A DNA stretch of 45,193 nt from a virus. A program made the position numbers and the translations under genes. This document shows, in pieces, positions 36,670-45,193 of this stretch. Where the stretch lies: the IMG/VR virus record IMGVR_UViG_3300010373_001374, positions 1 through 45,193 of that record. One strand, written 5' to 3'. Below the pieces are notes generated by a model. That model made no database searches, had not been told where the DNA came from, and saw only the letters and a program-made list of their open reading frames with translations. The number at the start of each line of letters is the position of its first letter. The stretch's first letter is position 1.

Positions 36670-37296
36670 GTGAACAAAGCAATCAGAATAGTTTCCCTAT
36701 TGCTGGTGGCATTGTTCGCCATCGGGATGCCGGCTGACTCTCAGACTATTACTGCTCACGCCGTAAATAGCAAGTTGAAAAACAACTTGGAGATCACCGG
36801 CACCCTGAAGGTAGACGGGCAGAGCACCTTTGCTGAAGGCAGCGGGGGCGCCCTGTTTAATCCGGTTGGGATCTTGTCGTTGATTACGGCCAACGTCGCA
36901 TCAGCGACGGGCGGCGCCGTAACCAGCACCTACTCCCTACCGGCTAATACCCTTAATGCCGTTGGGGCTGCTGTACGTGTCCGTATCTACGGCACCACGG
37001 CGGCTAACGCAAACACCAAGCAAGTGCAATTCCTCTGGGGAGGCACCACGATCACTCTGCTTAACGCCGCGTCCAACGCCAAGGACGTGTACGCAGACAT
37101 CGAGATCGTGAAGACGGGCAGCAACACGCAACAAATCAACGTCGCTGGCTACGCCAACGGCGCCTTGATGAACGCGCTTAGCACGACTTCAACCCAGACC
37201 GACACTAGCGCTATCGCCATGACAGTGAACCTGCCGACAGCGACAACCGCGGGTGACACCACGATTACCGGCTTTGATATTTTTGCGGAGCCGTAA
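36670..37296 (+). CDS. Virion protein candidate with signal peptide
   Basis: GTG 36670 with AAGGGG 8 nt upstream; 208 aa. The N-terminus 'MNKAIRIVSLLLVALFAIG' and following 'MPADSQ' form a Sec-type signal peptide or anchor. The mature part is Thr/Ala/Asn-rich and beta-like ('TGTLKVDGQSTFAEGSGGAL', 'VQFLWGGTTITLLNAAS'). It lies directly between capsid and adaptor genes, so a virion role is likely, but the signal peptide is odd for a capsid-region protein. Confidence 0.58.
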   Translation: MNKAIRIVSLLLVALFAIGMPADSQTITAHAVNSKLKNNLEITGTLKVDGQSTFAEGSGGALFNPVGILSLITANVASATGGAVTSTYSLPANTLNAVGAAVRVRIYGTTAANANTKQVQFLWGGTTITLLNAASNAKDVYADIEIVKTGSNTQQINVAGYANGALMNALSTTSTQTDTSAIAMTVNLPTATTAGDTTITGFDIFAEP

Positions 37297-37299
37297 ACC

Positions 37300-38115
37300 G
37301 TGACAGCTAACAATAGCTGGTTTAACGTGACTAATGAGGTGCTCCGGTTATCGTTGCTACCAACGATACCGGACACCAACACGTTTGATACTGACTCGAA
37401 CCTGCAAGAGTTTCAGTCAGCGGCCAAATGGTACGTACGCCTGTGTCACCACCTTATGACCTTGCGCATGGTGAAACATTTCACCACCAGGCGGTTTGAC
37501 CTGCCTATTGACACTTCAACTGATACCTACGCCCTGGACCTTGGGATAAATGGCTCTTGCATCAAGCCGAGATCGTTTTTCAACCTCACCCCGGGCGGAA
37601 CGCTGAACCAGGAATTAAATTACCTCGACTATGACGAGTTCCTGAGAAAGTACCCCGATCCATCCATCCTGGTGAACACACCAGGAGCGCCAATGCAATG
37701 GATCTTGCTCCCGCTTGAAAGATCGGAAGACCCGGTAAACGGGACAAATACGCCACCGACAACGGCACCGATCCAAAGGGTGCGGATATTCCCGTATCCC
37801 GACGCGCAATACAACTTGCAGTACCGCGCACAGATCCTCCCTTATCCGCTCACGCAGAGCACCGACGTGATCCTCTGGCCGGCAGAGTATGAGCACTGCC
37901 TCTGGATATGGTCTTGGGGCCAGGTAGAAAGAGCCCTCGGTGAAGGTAAGGAAGGCACGCTCGAACAGCTTGCCCGCCAAGCCGTTCAGGATGTCCATTT
38001 GATCGCCGGCGTGCCGGACGATGCACGGCGAGCCGTAAGAACTATGCGGCCTCTCAGCGGCGCCATGTGGCCGCCAGGCAAATACACGGGATGGGTTTCT
38101 AGTCCGCCCGGTTAA
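37300..38115 (+). CDS. Head-tail adaptor / tail tubular A-like protein
   Basis: A 271-aa GTG-start protein 3 nt after the previous gene. It has a helical N-terminus ('DSNLQEFQSAAKWYVRLCHHL'), a beta part 'RVRIFPYPDAQYNLQYRAQILPYPL' and a closing 'VILWPAEYEHCLWIWSWGQVERALGEGKEG', the pattern P-x-P-x-x-x-Y-x-x-x-Y-R followed by a W-rich helix that I know from podovirus head-tail connectors. Sits between capsid and the big tail protein, as expected for an adaptor. Confidence 0.65.
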   Translation: MTANNSWFNVTNEVLRLSLLPTIPDTNTFDTDSNLQEFQSAAKWYVRLCHHLMTLRMVKHFTTRRFDLPIDTSTDTYALDLGINGSCIKPRSFFNLTPGGTLNQELNYLDYDEFLRKYPDPSILVNTPGAPMQWILLPLERSEDPVNGTNTPPTTAPIQRVRIFPYPDAQYNLQYRAQILPYPLTQSTDVILWPAEYEHCLWIWSWGQVERALGEGKEGTLEQLARQAVQDVHLIAGVPDDARRAVRTMRPLSGAMWPPGKYTGWVSSPPG

Positions 38116-38127
38116 AAGGGATGGCTC

Positions 38128-40752
38128 GTGTCTACTCCTAACAATTATCTTCCAGCGCCCGTAAGTCAGTCCGAGCTTTACAAGTTCGGACATTCTTTAG
38201 TTCCCGGCAGCGTGAGCGCGCGCAGGGGTTTGTGGTCTGCATTGGCGGACGCCGAGCGCTCACCGGACCAGGCGAAGATTCTAAACAACTTCCAAATGTG
38301 GAAGAAGCGCTATATCTGGACAACGCACGGCATTGGCTACGTAAACGACAACGTAACCGCCATTAACGGCGGTGGCGCGATCAAAGACTTCGGCATCTTT
38401 TACGACACCAGCAACAATATCAATTTGCTGGTGCAATCGGCGGACAAGCTGTATCGGTACGATACCGTGGGACACGCGGTAGGCGCCGCAATTTTGAGCG
38501 GATTAAGCACGACCGCTTACCCGACAATGCGCCCATTCGGTGCGTCAACACTTACCTTGTTGCCTGTGACGGTCTACTGCAACGGCAACGCGAACCCGCA
38601 GCTAATCACGAGCACCACGACGGCGCAGGCGATGAGCTGGACAGATGGCTTTAGCCGCGAGTATGTCACCATCGGCGGCACCATGACACCAAATAACAAG
38701 CTTGCTCTGACTTTCCAGAGTGGGCAGCTTGGTATCACTCCGGTGACTGTCACGTATACCATCCAGGCAAACGACACGGTGCAGACGGCAGCCGTGGGTT
38801 TGGCGGCAGCAATTAACGCGAGCAACCTCTCAACCGGCGGGGTAAGCGCGACGGCTACCGGCACCGTCGTAACGGTGAAGTATCCCTCGGGCATCACGAT
38901 CACTTTTTCCGCTGGACTGACCACGGAAACGGCTACCATCGCCGGAACGATAGCAAGCGGTAACGCCCTGTCAATCACGGCGACGATCCCCAACAGCCAA
39001 GAAACGGCGACCGTAGGCGGCACGATAGCCGCCGGACAAACCTACTCGATCACCGTCACCGGCAACGGATTGAGCGCCGCCCAGGCGGTGCCGACGTACA
39101 CAACCGTTACCGGCGACAATACGACGACCACCGCCAGCGGTATCACTACCGCGATCAATGCAAACACGGTGCTTGCAGCCGCCGGCATTAGCGCGACATC
39201 GAGCGGCGCGGTAGTCACTATCAGTTACCCCAGCGGCTTGACTCTCTCGTTTACAGCGAGCGCAACCAGCCCCGGAAGCCTGGTTATGGCCCCCGGCACA
39301 CCGGGCACAGCGGTAACGGTGCCATACACTTGTGTAACTGGCGACAACGCCACCAGCGTAGCCACCAACTTTACCAACCTGATCAACAGCCAGGCCGCAC
39401 TAGCTTACGCGGGTGTTACGGCGACTTCGAGCGCCGGTGTGATAACGATCACCTACCCGTCAGGGCTTAATGTCGTTTTCAGCAAGACCGTGAGCGGAAG
39501 CGTAACGATCACGCTTGCCGCTGGTGCATCACCGACAACCGGAGCCCTCACCCTTTTGGCCGGCTCGGCAACGCAAGCATGGCCGGTTGTATTCGACGGG
39601 AAGACGTACCAGAAGCCCGCTTTTTGCGAGCCGTTTGGCGACCGCATGGTCTACGCGGGCTTCCCCGATCCAAGCACCATGTACGACGTGCTTATCTCGC
39701 AGCAAGGCACATACGACACCTTCACTCAGTCGGCACCACTTCTTGCCACCGATGCCAACACCTTCACCGTAATTGGAGCCAATGGTCCTATCACGGGCCT
39801 TAAAGCTTTCCGTCCGAGTAATACCAACATCGGGCAAATATTCCTAATCGGGCAGGCTGACGGCGTGAGCATGATCACCGGCACCGACATGACGAACTAC
39901 AGCCTTGATCCGCTCACAACTATGTACGGCATCGTCAATAACCGTTGCTGGGCTCAGGTGCTCGACGATCTGGTATTCCTCACGAATAAAGGTGTGTACT
40001 CGTTCAGCTCCCTGATTCAAAACGAGACCAACCCCCAAGACGCTCTCAGCTATCCGATCAGCGACCAGATCCAACAAATCGACTTCGCGAGCGCAGCAAA
40101 CACGGCTTTTTGCGTCCACCATCCGATCACGCAAGAAATCCATTTCTATGTGCCATTCATCGTTGACACCGGGACGAATCAACACGGCTTGATCCTCAGC
40201 TACAACACGGACGGCGGACTCGCTGGCCCAGTATGGTCAACTAAAAGCGGTTTCTCAATCGCCGCCGGCATCGACTACCGCAACCAAATGTACGGCGGAG
40301 ACTACACGGGCTTCGTTCAGTCGCACTATAACGGCGATACATACAACGGCAATACGGTGCTATTCCATTACCTTTCTGCTCTGATGACAGGCGGAAATTT
40401 AATGCAAGCCGGACGCATGCAGAATGTCACGGTAGTGACGGACGGCGCAAAGCAGCAGGCGGCAATCAACGTCTACGCTTACGGCAAATTTGCCGACGGC
40501 AGCACCCGTAAGACGCTTTGCACGCCGTCATATCACATCATTGGTGACAACGCTGTTGGTACCACCGTGCTGCCTTTTGCGCTCGGCACATCGAGCTTTC
40601 CAAACGACACTGTCAAAACACATATATACCGCCCGATTGGGCGCGGCATCATGTTCGAACTCGAACTTACTAACTCAAACATCGCCGGCGATGGCTTGGA
40701 CTACTCCCGCGCCGACTTTACTCTTAGCATAGGAGGCATGGTACGCCATTGA
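38128..40752 (+). CDS. Large tail (nozzle/tubular B-like) protein with repeats
   Basis: An 874-aa GTG-start protein. N-terminal part ('YKFGHSLVPGSVSARRGLW'), a middle of three Ig-like or beta repeats (about residues 205-455, each with a 'T-A-I-N-A-N' helix then 'V-x-I-x-Y-P-S-G-L'), and a C-terminal half with 'TYDTFTQSAPLLATDANTFTVIGA', 'QVLDDLVFLTNKGVYSF' and 'VYGKFADGSTRK'-like beta-propeller composition as in podovirus tail nozzle proteins. I infer a tail tube/nozzle role from place and size. Confidence 0.62.
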   Translation: MSTPNNYLPAPVSQSELYKFGHSLVPGSVSARRGLWSALADAERSPDQAKILNNFQMWKKRYIWTTHGIGYVNDNVTAINGGGAIKDFGIFYDTSNNINLLVQSADKLYRYDTVGHAVGAAILSGLSTTAYPTMRPFGASTLTLLPVTVYCNGNANPQLITSTTTAQAMSWTDGFSREYVTIGGTMTPNNKLALTFQSGQLGITPVTVTYTIQANDTVQTAAVGLAAAINASNLSTGGVSATATGTVVTVKYPSGITITFSAGLTTETATIAGTIASGNALSITATIPNSQETATVGGTIAAGQTYSITVTGNGLSAAQAVPTYTTVTGDNTTTTASGITTAINANTVLAAAGISATSSGAVVTISYPSGLTLSFTASATSPGSLVMAPGTPGTAVTVPYTCVTGDNATSVATNFTNLINSQAALAYAGVTATSSAGVITITYPSGLNVVFSKTVSGSVTITLAAGASPTTGALTLLAGSATQAWPVVFDGKTYQKPAFCEPFGDRMVYAGFPDPSTMYDVLISQQGTYDTFTQSAPLLATDANTFTVIGANGPITGLKAFRPSNTNIGQIFLIGQADGVSMITGTDMTNYSLDPLTTMYGIVNNRCWAQVLDDLVFLTNKGVYSFSSLIQNETNPQDALSYPISDQIQQIDFASAANTAFCVHHPITQEIHFYVPFIVDTGTNQHGLILSYNTDGGLAGPVWSTKSGFSIAAGIDYRNQMYGGDYTGFVQSHYNGDTYNGNTVLFHYLSALMTGGNLMQAGRMQNVTVVTDGAKQQAAINVYAYGKFADGSTRKTLCTPSYHIIGDNAVGTTVLPFALGTSSFPNDTVKTHIYRPIGRGIMFELELTNSNIAGDGLDYSRADFTLSIGGMVRH
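38749..39490 (+). repeat. Three diverged repeats in the tail protein
   Basis: Protein-level repeats of about 57 residues, coded near 38749-38920, 39096-39265 and 39319-39490. Each runs Y-T, V/I-x-x-D-x-T/A, a short helix ending in I-N, A/G-x-S/T-A-T-x-x-G/A-x-V/I-x-I-x-Y-P-S-G and a final strand. DNA identity is low, so they are old. Confidence 0.7.
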
Positions 40753-41573
40753 AACTTTTTCGCCGTATTTGGTTTAACTTACTGGCTCTGCTTTTTCTCG
40801 GCAGCGCCGCCCTCGCGACCGTTCCCACAATCAGCGGTTTTGTTACCCAGGTTGATGGCAACACGGTAAACGCTAGCCTGTGGAACTCGCAGATCGGCGC
40901 CATCTACACGTATATAAATACCAACTTGGTGGCGACGTGGAACAAGCTAAGCACCGTTGGCGGACTGCTCACGTATGACGGCACCAACGTACAGCAGCTC
41001 ACCCCCGGCGCCAACGGCACTTTCTTAACAGCCGACAATACGCAAGCCTATGGCATCAAGTGGGCAACGATTGCCAACACCACGGCACTCACTACCAAGG
41101 GCGATGTACTCACCACAGACGGTACTAACCTGCAAAGGGTGGGCGTCGGTACTGACGGCCAGGTTTTAACCGCACGCAGCAGCGCCACCTACGGTATTGA
41201 CTGGGAAAACAACGTAGTACCCAGCGGACTGATCGCCATCTGGAGCGGCACTCTGAACAATATTCCAGCCGGCTGGGAGCTGTGTAACGGCACCAACGGC
41301 ACGCCAAACCTGCAAGGGTTATTTGTCGTAGGCGCTGGCTCAACTTCACCGGCGGCGAGCGGCGGCATGGGGCTGCTTAACCCGGGCGGACCGTTCGGCA
41401 ATTCCAGCGCGGGCACCGGATTGGGCCCAACGCACACGCACTCGGTAAGCGTATTTGGCACTAGCGTGCAATCAGGTACAGGCACCAGCGTAACAGCAAG
41501 CGTAGGCACCACATCCGGTGGTGCAACGGTGACACCTCGTTACTACGCCCTCGCTTTCGTCGAAAAAATATAA
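40749..41573 (+). CDS. Tail collar/fibre protein with signal peptide
   Basis: A 274-aa TTG-start protein (TTGA overlap). It begins 'MKLFRRIWFNLLALLFLG' with a cleavage-like 'SAALA' after it, a clear Sec signal. The C-terminal half is a phage tail collar domain: 'PSGLIAIWSGTLNNIPAGWELCNG', 'TPNLQGLFVVGAG', a 'THTHS' turn and 'PRYYALAFVEK'. Such domains sit at tail-fibre tips. The usual site AGGAGG lies 12 nt before the TTG. Confidence 0.75.
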   Translation: MKLFRRIWFNLLALLFLGSAALATVPTISGFVTQVDGNTVNASLWNSQIGAIYTYINTNLVATWNKLSTVGGLLTYDGTNVQQLTPGANGTFLTADNTQAYGIKWATIANTTALTTKGDVLTTDGTNLQRVGVGTDGQVLTARSSATYGIDWENNVVPSGLIAIWSGTLNNIPAGWELCNGTNGTPNLQGLFVVGAGSTSPAASGGMGLLNPGGPFGNSSAGTGLGPTHTHSVSVFGTSVQSGTGTSVTASVGTTSGGATVTPRYYALAFVEKI

Positions 41574-41585
41574 GGAGCTGACAGC

Positions 41586-42011
41586 TTGAGTCAAAGAGTA
41601 CATTCTAATATCGGCTGGGGCATCACTCGCCAACTCGGGCAACCGTTTTCCGGTAACGCAATCGGGATCGCGAACCCCAACAGCCTTAACAGCAGCAAGC
41701 CGAAGCTTGCCGATGCAATGGGCCGCGCCGGTAAATCGGGCGTTGTCTCATTCGCGCACGACGGCGCAAGCCAAGCTTTCACCCTGTTCATTTGGTCGGA
41801 CAAGCTTAACGGCGCCGATCCCACAAACGGTTGGCTGAACATGGGCGCCAACTCAACCGAATACACAAAGACGGTAGATCCACATTCTGTTGCCAGCTTC
41901 ACCATACCGGAAGACGCCTATTTCTTCATCATGGCGGGCGTGAGCGCTTGCCCGAATTGCTGGACAGGTGGCGCAGTACACGCGGAAGCAAACCAAACCA
42001 ATGACCAGTAA
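41586..42011 (+). CDS. Virion-associated hypothetical protein
   Basis: A 141-aa TTG-start protein with AAGGAG 8 nt upstream. It has a beta-rich composition ('VVSFAHDGASQAFTLFIWSDKL', 'TVDPHSVASFTIPEDAYFFIMAGVS') and a late Cys pair 'CPNC'. Located between two fibre-type genes, so a fibre-associated role is plausible. No family recognised. Confidence 0.58.
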   Translation: MSQRVHSNIGWGITRQLGQPFSGNAIGIANPNSLNSSKPKLADAMGRAGKSGVVSFAHDGASQAFTLFIWSDKLNGADPTNGWLNMGANSTEYTKTVDPHSVASFTIPEDAYFFIMAGVSACPNCWTGGAVHAEANQTNDQ

Positions 42012-43896
42012 GCTTTTAAAACTAGCGCTAGTCGCTCTGTTTTGCGCGCTCATTGCCCCCAGCGCTCTGGCTCAGGGCAGCACCGGGCCGATGGGTTTCC
42101 CGCAAGACTACCCAACAAACGTTGATGCCAACGCCAGCATATTAACGCTGGGCGCTCCTGCATCAGGCACATTCCCGAATTATCGAATACCAAGTTTCAA
42201 CGCTAGCCGCTTTAGCACGGTAGATAACGGCCCTGCCTCTACCTTCGGCATAGACATCAACAACATTGACCTTGCGCATGGTGGCACTGGTGGAACGAGT
42301 CAGCAGTCAGCTCTAAACAATGTCATGCCGGCAGGCACCGCCGCCGCGAGCATGGTGTACTTCGATGGCACGAACTGGAGCAGACTAGCGCCCGGATCTG
42401 CCAATGCCCACCTTGCAATGAACGCTACGGGTAACGGCTTGGTATGGACCGCTGACGGCACAGTCGTAAACGCGAACGCACATTTTTACCTTGGTGCCTC
42501 TGACGCCACGATGCCCAATGCCACCGTACTGAGCAACGGCACGGGCATAGCAGCAATCACATACAACGCCGGCGGCACGACGACCATAGGCGTGGATACC
42601 ACCGTCGTGGACACGACCACGAACTCGATCAGCCTCAGCAACAAAACTCTTGTTTCTCCGGTGTTCGCGTGGAATACCGGCGCGGGCGTGACGCTTAACG
42701 GGAGCACGTTCCACGTCAACCTAAAGTGGGCAGACTTCACGGTCAACAACTCGGGTAGCATCAACTTTCCAGACGTGGCAGGCGCAGCGGCAAACGTCAT
42801 TTACGACGCGACGGCGCAAACCATCAGCGGTGTGAAAACGTTCTCGGCCGCCCCGGTGATCAGCACGATTACCAACACGGGCACGCTCACCCTTCCAACG
42901 AGCACAGACACCCTCGTGGGACGTGCCACCACTGACACCCTCACCAACAAAACCGCCACAGCCTTACAGCTCAGCAACAATAGCCCGGCTCTTACCTTCC
43001 TTCAAACGAGCGGTAATTACATTATCAACGCAGCCAACCCGGCCGCGACCCGCACCTACTCTTGGTACGACGCTAATGGAAACGGCAACATTGCGATTGA
43101 GGGAGCGACGACTACCGCCGGCAGCGTGGCCTATTTCGACGGACACATGATCCAATCTACTGGCGCTGGCAGCAGCGGACAAGTGCTGACAAGCAACGGA
43201 AGCAGTGCGCCATCGTGGGCGAATGCGAGCGGTGGTCTCGATGCCCGCATGATGTATTGGCGCAGCGGACCAGGCACAGAAAACGCCACGATAATATCAG
43301 CAGATTTTGATCCAACTGGATTAGCCGTGTACAGTGCTGGCACAAATACGAGTGGCACCAACAGTACTAACGGGCGTATAGTCAACGCGGTCACTACGAC
43401 TACCAGCGGAAACGCGGCGGGCGTTAAAGCCAACAATTTTGCAGAGACGCAGCCGCAGCTCGCACCTATCTTTCGTGCGAGGATTGTAACGCCCGGCACT
43501 CTTACAAACGTCCGCATCATAGTGGGGCTTGTGTCGTCCGATGCATCCACAGGCTTCAACTCGGGTCGCGCATATTCAGTCGTTGAGTTTGACACCGGGC
43601 AGAACGCAACTAATTTTGCCTATCTCACAAACTTCAGCGGGGGCGGGGCAAGTCCCTCCAATAGCGCGGTGACCGTCGCGGCAGGCACCGGCTACGACAT
43701 CGTCGTTGACCTTAGCACGAGCGGCCACGTTATCTATTCAATCTATAACATGAGCGGGACACTGCTTGACTCTTTCAACACCACCACTGGGGTCCCCTCA
43801 GCCACCCAACCTTTAGGCCGAGAAGTCTCGGTTACGACACTGACGGCCGCTGCCCAACAAGTGGGTATCGGCGTTATCACCATGCAGAGCTTGTAA
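42001..43896 (+). CDS. Tail fibre protein with signal peptide
   Basis: I chose ATG 42001 over an upstream in-frame ATG (41968) because it begins a textbook Sec signal 'MTSKLLKLALVALFCALIA' with 'PSALA' before the cut; 631 aa. The rest is fibre-like: 'DLAHGGTGGTSQQSALNNV' (the G-G-T-G fibre repeat turn), 'TLTNKTATALQLSNNSP', 'GSSGQVLTSNGSSAPSW', and a C-terminal beta domain ('YWRSGPGTENATI' onward). Probable receptor-binding role. Overlaps the previous gene by 11 nt. Confidence 0.7.
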   Translation: MTSKLLKLALVALFCALIAPSALAQGSTGPMGFPQDYPTNVDANASILTLGAPASGTFPNYRIPSFNASRFSTVDNGPASTFGIDINNIDLAHGGTGGTSQQSALNNVMPAGTAAASMVYFDGTNWSRLAPGSANAHLAMNATGNGLVWTADGTVVNANAHFYLGASDATMPNATVLSNGTGIAAITYNAGGTTTIGVDTTVVDTTTNSISLSNKTLVSPVFAWNTGAGVTLNGSTFHVNLKWADFTVNNSGSINFPDVAGAAANVIYDATAQTISGVKTFSAAPVISTITNTGTLTLPTSTDTLVGRATTDTLTNKTATALQLSNNSPALTFLQTSGNYIINAANPAATRTYSWYDANGNGNIAIEGATTTAGSVAYFDGHMIQSTGAGSSGQVLTSNGSSAPSWANASGGLDARMMYWRSGPGTENATIISADFDPTGLAVYSAGTNTSGTNSTNGRIVNAVTTTTSGNAAGVKANNFAETQPQLAPIFRARIVTPGTLTNVRIIVGLVSSDASTGFNSGRAYSVVEFDTGQNATNFAYLTNFSGGGASPSNSAVTVAAGTGYDIVVDLSTSGHVIYSIYNMSGTLLDSFNTTTGVPSATQPLGREVSVTTLTAAAQQVGIGVITMQSL

Positions 43897-44588
43897 TGAT
43901 CGATCTCGGACTAATATCACTCGCCAAAAAAGCCGTTGCTTTAAAAGAGCGGCACTTCATCACGCCGGCGATCCTGCTGGCAGTCGTGAATCAAGAAAGC
44001 CATTGCGCCAACTTATTCATTGACACGAAGCCAGGCGGACAATACGCGCTCAACGTGCAGGACGCGATCACACACAAGGTACGTGACAAAACAGGTAAAG
44101 TGATCAACAAGATCGCAACCGGCTTGAAGGAAAGCGAGATCCGGCAATTCATCACCTTGCCCGATCAGATCGATGGCTGGCAGGTACCAAAAGAATTTGC
44201 CGGCCAAAAATCCAAGTTCCGTTTTGAGTACGGCTGGTGGCAGCACGCCGCATACACCAAATTGCCCAAGCAAGAACGCTTTGCCCTTTCAACTTCCTGG
44301 GGCCTCGTGCAATTCATGGGCTTCAACATCGTGGGCAACTCTGGCAAAACCGGAGACGAAGCGATCAAACTGATTCAGCGATTTGCCGCTGATGTCTTGA
44401 TGCAACTCGAGTATGCCGCCGGCACGCTCGACACACTCTTGATCCGCGCTAATGGCGACGTGTTCAAGATGTACAAAGGATACAACAGCGGGGACGTTGA
44501 CAGCGAAGATCCCGCAGTAATCGCACGCGCCAAGGCAGTAGCCGCAAGCGCAATTCAAATTGATACCGAAATCAAAGGAGCTAAATAA
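43896..44588 (+). CDS. Endolysin, N-acetylmuramidase family
   Basis: A 230-aa protein matching the N-acetylmuramidase family (PF11860-type): 'ITPAILLAVVNQESHC' (catalytic Glu in N-Q-E-S), 'FRFEYGWWQHAAYTKL' (the E-x-x-x-x-H block), then 'STSWGLVQFMGFNIVG' (the S-W-G-x-x-Q-x-M-G-x-N signature). It would cut the glycan backbone of peptidoglycan at lysis. TAATG-coupled to the fibre gene. Confidence 0.85.
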   Translation: MIDLGLISLAKKAVALKERHFITPAILLAVVNQESHCANLFIDTKPGGQYALNVQDAITHKVRDKTGKVINKIATGLKESEIRQFITLPDQIDGWQVPKEFAGQKSKFRFEYGWWQHAAYTKLPKQERFALSTSWGLVQFMGFNIVGNSGKTGDEAIKLIQRFAADVLMQLEYAAGTLDTLLIRANGDVFKMYKGYNSGDVDSEDPAVIARAKAVAASAIQIDTEIKGAK

Positions 44589-44848
44589 TGTCAGGACTGG
44601 TTGAACAAGCCAAACAATTCCAATCGACTCTGCAACTTGCTGAGTCTGTTATCGCCCTCGTGCCGAAACTGAAAGCGGCCGGCGGTGCTGACGTGCCCGC
44701 CGAAGTGGTGGCACTCGTCGAAAAGATTAGCGAACACGTCAAAGTGCTGATCGCAGACTTCGCAGAATTGGAGCGCATCGCCGGCGCAGAGTTCGAAGTG
44801 ATCAAAGCGATCATGCCGAAAGAAGCAGCACCCGAGGCAGCGAAGTAG
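44588..44848 (+). CDS. Small helical protein after endolysin
   Basis: An 86-aa protein with AGGAG 7 nt upstream, coupled by TAATG. It is helical and charged with an amphipathic centre ('LVEQAKQFQSTLQLAESVIAL', 'EKISEHVKVLIADFAELERI'). No membrane segment. Possibly a lysis accessory protein; no family recognised. Confidence 0.58.
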   Translation: MSGLVEQAKQFQSTLQLAESVIALVPKLKAAGGADVPAEVVALVEKISEHVKVLIADFAELERIAGAEFEVIKAIMPKEAAPEAAK

Positions 44849-44850
44849 CC

Positions 44851-44955
44851 ATGATTGAGTTCATCGCCACTGTGGCCCTGATCGCCCTCTTAGTGGGCGG
44901 AACGGTACATGAAGGTAAAACCATTGTCCGCGCATTGACGCAGATCAATGGCTGA
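44851..44955 (+). CDS. 34-aa single-span membrane peptide in lysis cassette
   Basis: From ATG 44851: 'MIEFIATVALIALLVGG', a hydrophobic segment, followed by a polar tail ('TVHEGKTIVRALTQIN'). Size and position next to the endolysin suggest a tiny holin, antiholin or other lysis factor. It overlaps the next gene by 8 nt. Confidence 0.55.
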   Translation: MIEFIATVALIALLVGGTVHEGKTIVRALTQING

Positions 44956-45193
44956 CGAACGGAAACCCTACGACAACCTCACCGAGCGACGTGTCAGCAT
45001 GGCGCTCGGTGCAGGCTTGGCTATCTACGATGCTTACGCCCAGGCGCACGGCATCCATTACACAATGCCGGCATGGGTTTATGGGATCGTGCTCTACCCT
45101 TACGGCGAGGCTACATATGATTGGGCCAAAGACGTGGTAAAGGCACTTCCAGGCATTGTGCTCGACCGCATACCGCGCCTGCCGAAAAAGTGA
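44948..45193 (+). CDS. Small protein at window end, holin-like candidate
   Basis: An 81-aa protein overlapping the previous peptide by 8 nt and ending at the last base of the window. The middle ('VSMALGAGLAIYDAYAQAHG', 'MPAWVYGIVLYPYGEATYDW') has two weakly hydrophobic stretches, so it might be membrane-associated; hydropathy is modest. Position in the lysis cassette is the only functional clue. Confidence 0.5.
   Translation: MADERKPYDNLTERRVSMALGAGLAIYDAYAQAHGIHYTMPAWVYGIVLYPYGEATYDWAKDVVKALPGIVLDRIPRLPKK

Noticed and set aside
40749-43896. Diversity-generating retroelement acting on the fibre genes
   Set aside because: No reverse transcriptase gene and no template/variable repeat pair were seen in the window.

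Overview
The window looks like a complete or nearly complete genome of a tailed double-stranded DNA phage (Caudoviricetes). It opens on a start codon and closes on a stop codon, it is densely packed with short-overlap operons (ATGA, TAATG, GTGA junctions), and it carries a full set of head, DNA-packaging, tail and lysis genes. The layout suggests a short-tailed (podovirus-like) virion: terminase, portal, scaffold candidate, gpT-like capsid protein, head-tail adaptors, very large internal-type proteins and collar/fibre proteins, but no tape measure, sheath or baseplate genes. I see no integrase, DNA polymerase or RNA polymerase, so replication presumably borrows the host polymerase. The host is probably Gram-negative; the phage tRNA-His has A73 and no encoded G-1, a feature typical of many Alphaproteobacteria, but this is only a hint.

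Region 1 (1-10326, + strand) is the recombination and replication operon: an IS66 Orf2-like protein, a RecT-like annealing protein, a protein with seven perfect-length ADGNATV-type repeats, a Gam/Gp157-like protein, a RusA resolvase, an OB-fold-like protein, a primase-helicase, two ribbon-helix-helix regulators (the second behind a 22-bp palindrome) and an SNF2-like helicase. Region 2 (10354-12738, - strand) is a converging operon with an XRE repressor-type regulator, a Dam-type methyltransferase, several tiny zinc-finger genes (one interrupted by an in-frame amber codon) and tRNA-His.

Region 3 (12739-14430) is about 1.7 kb with only one small gene. It is rich in hairpins and lies between the minus operon and the rightward accessory genes, so it is the best candidate for an origin or major control region. 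Region 4 (13676-19006) is an accessory block of small genes driven from three promoters that share one 22-bp palindromic element. It includes a likely Acb2-type anti-CBASS sponge, an ASCH/DUF3850 protein, tRNA-Met, tRNA-Glu and a DraRnl-type RNA ligase.

Region 5 (19006-45193) is the late region: small regulators and zinc-finger proteins, a GNAT-like protein, internal virion protein candidates (285, 414 and 1764 aa), large terminase, portal, scaffold candidate, capsid, adaptors, an 874-aa repeat-containing tail protein, tail collar/fibre proteins, an N-acetylmuramidase endolysin and small membrane or lysis candidates at the very end. Three proteins of the virion module start with Sec-type signal peptides, which is unusual.
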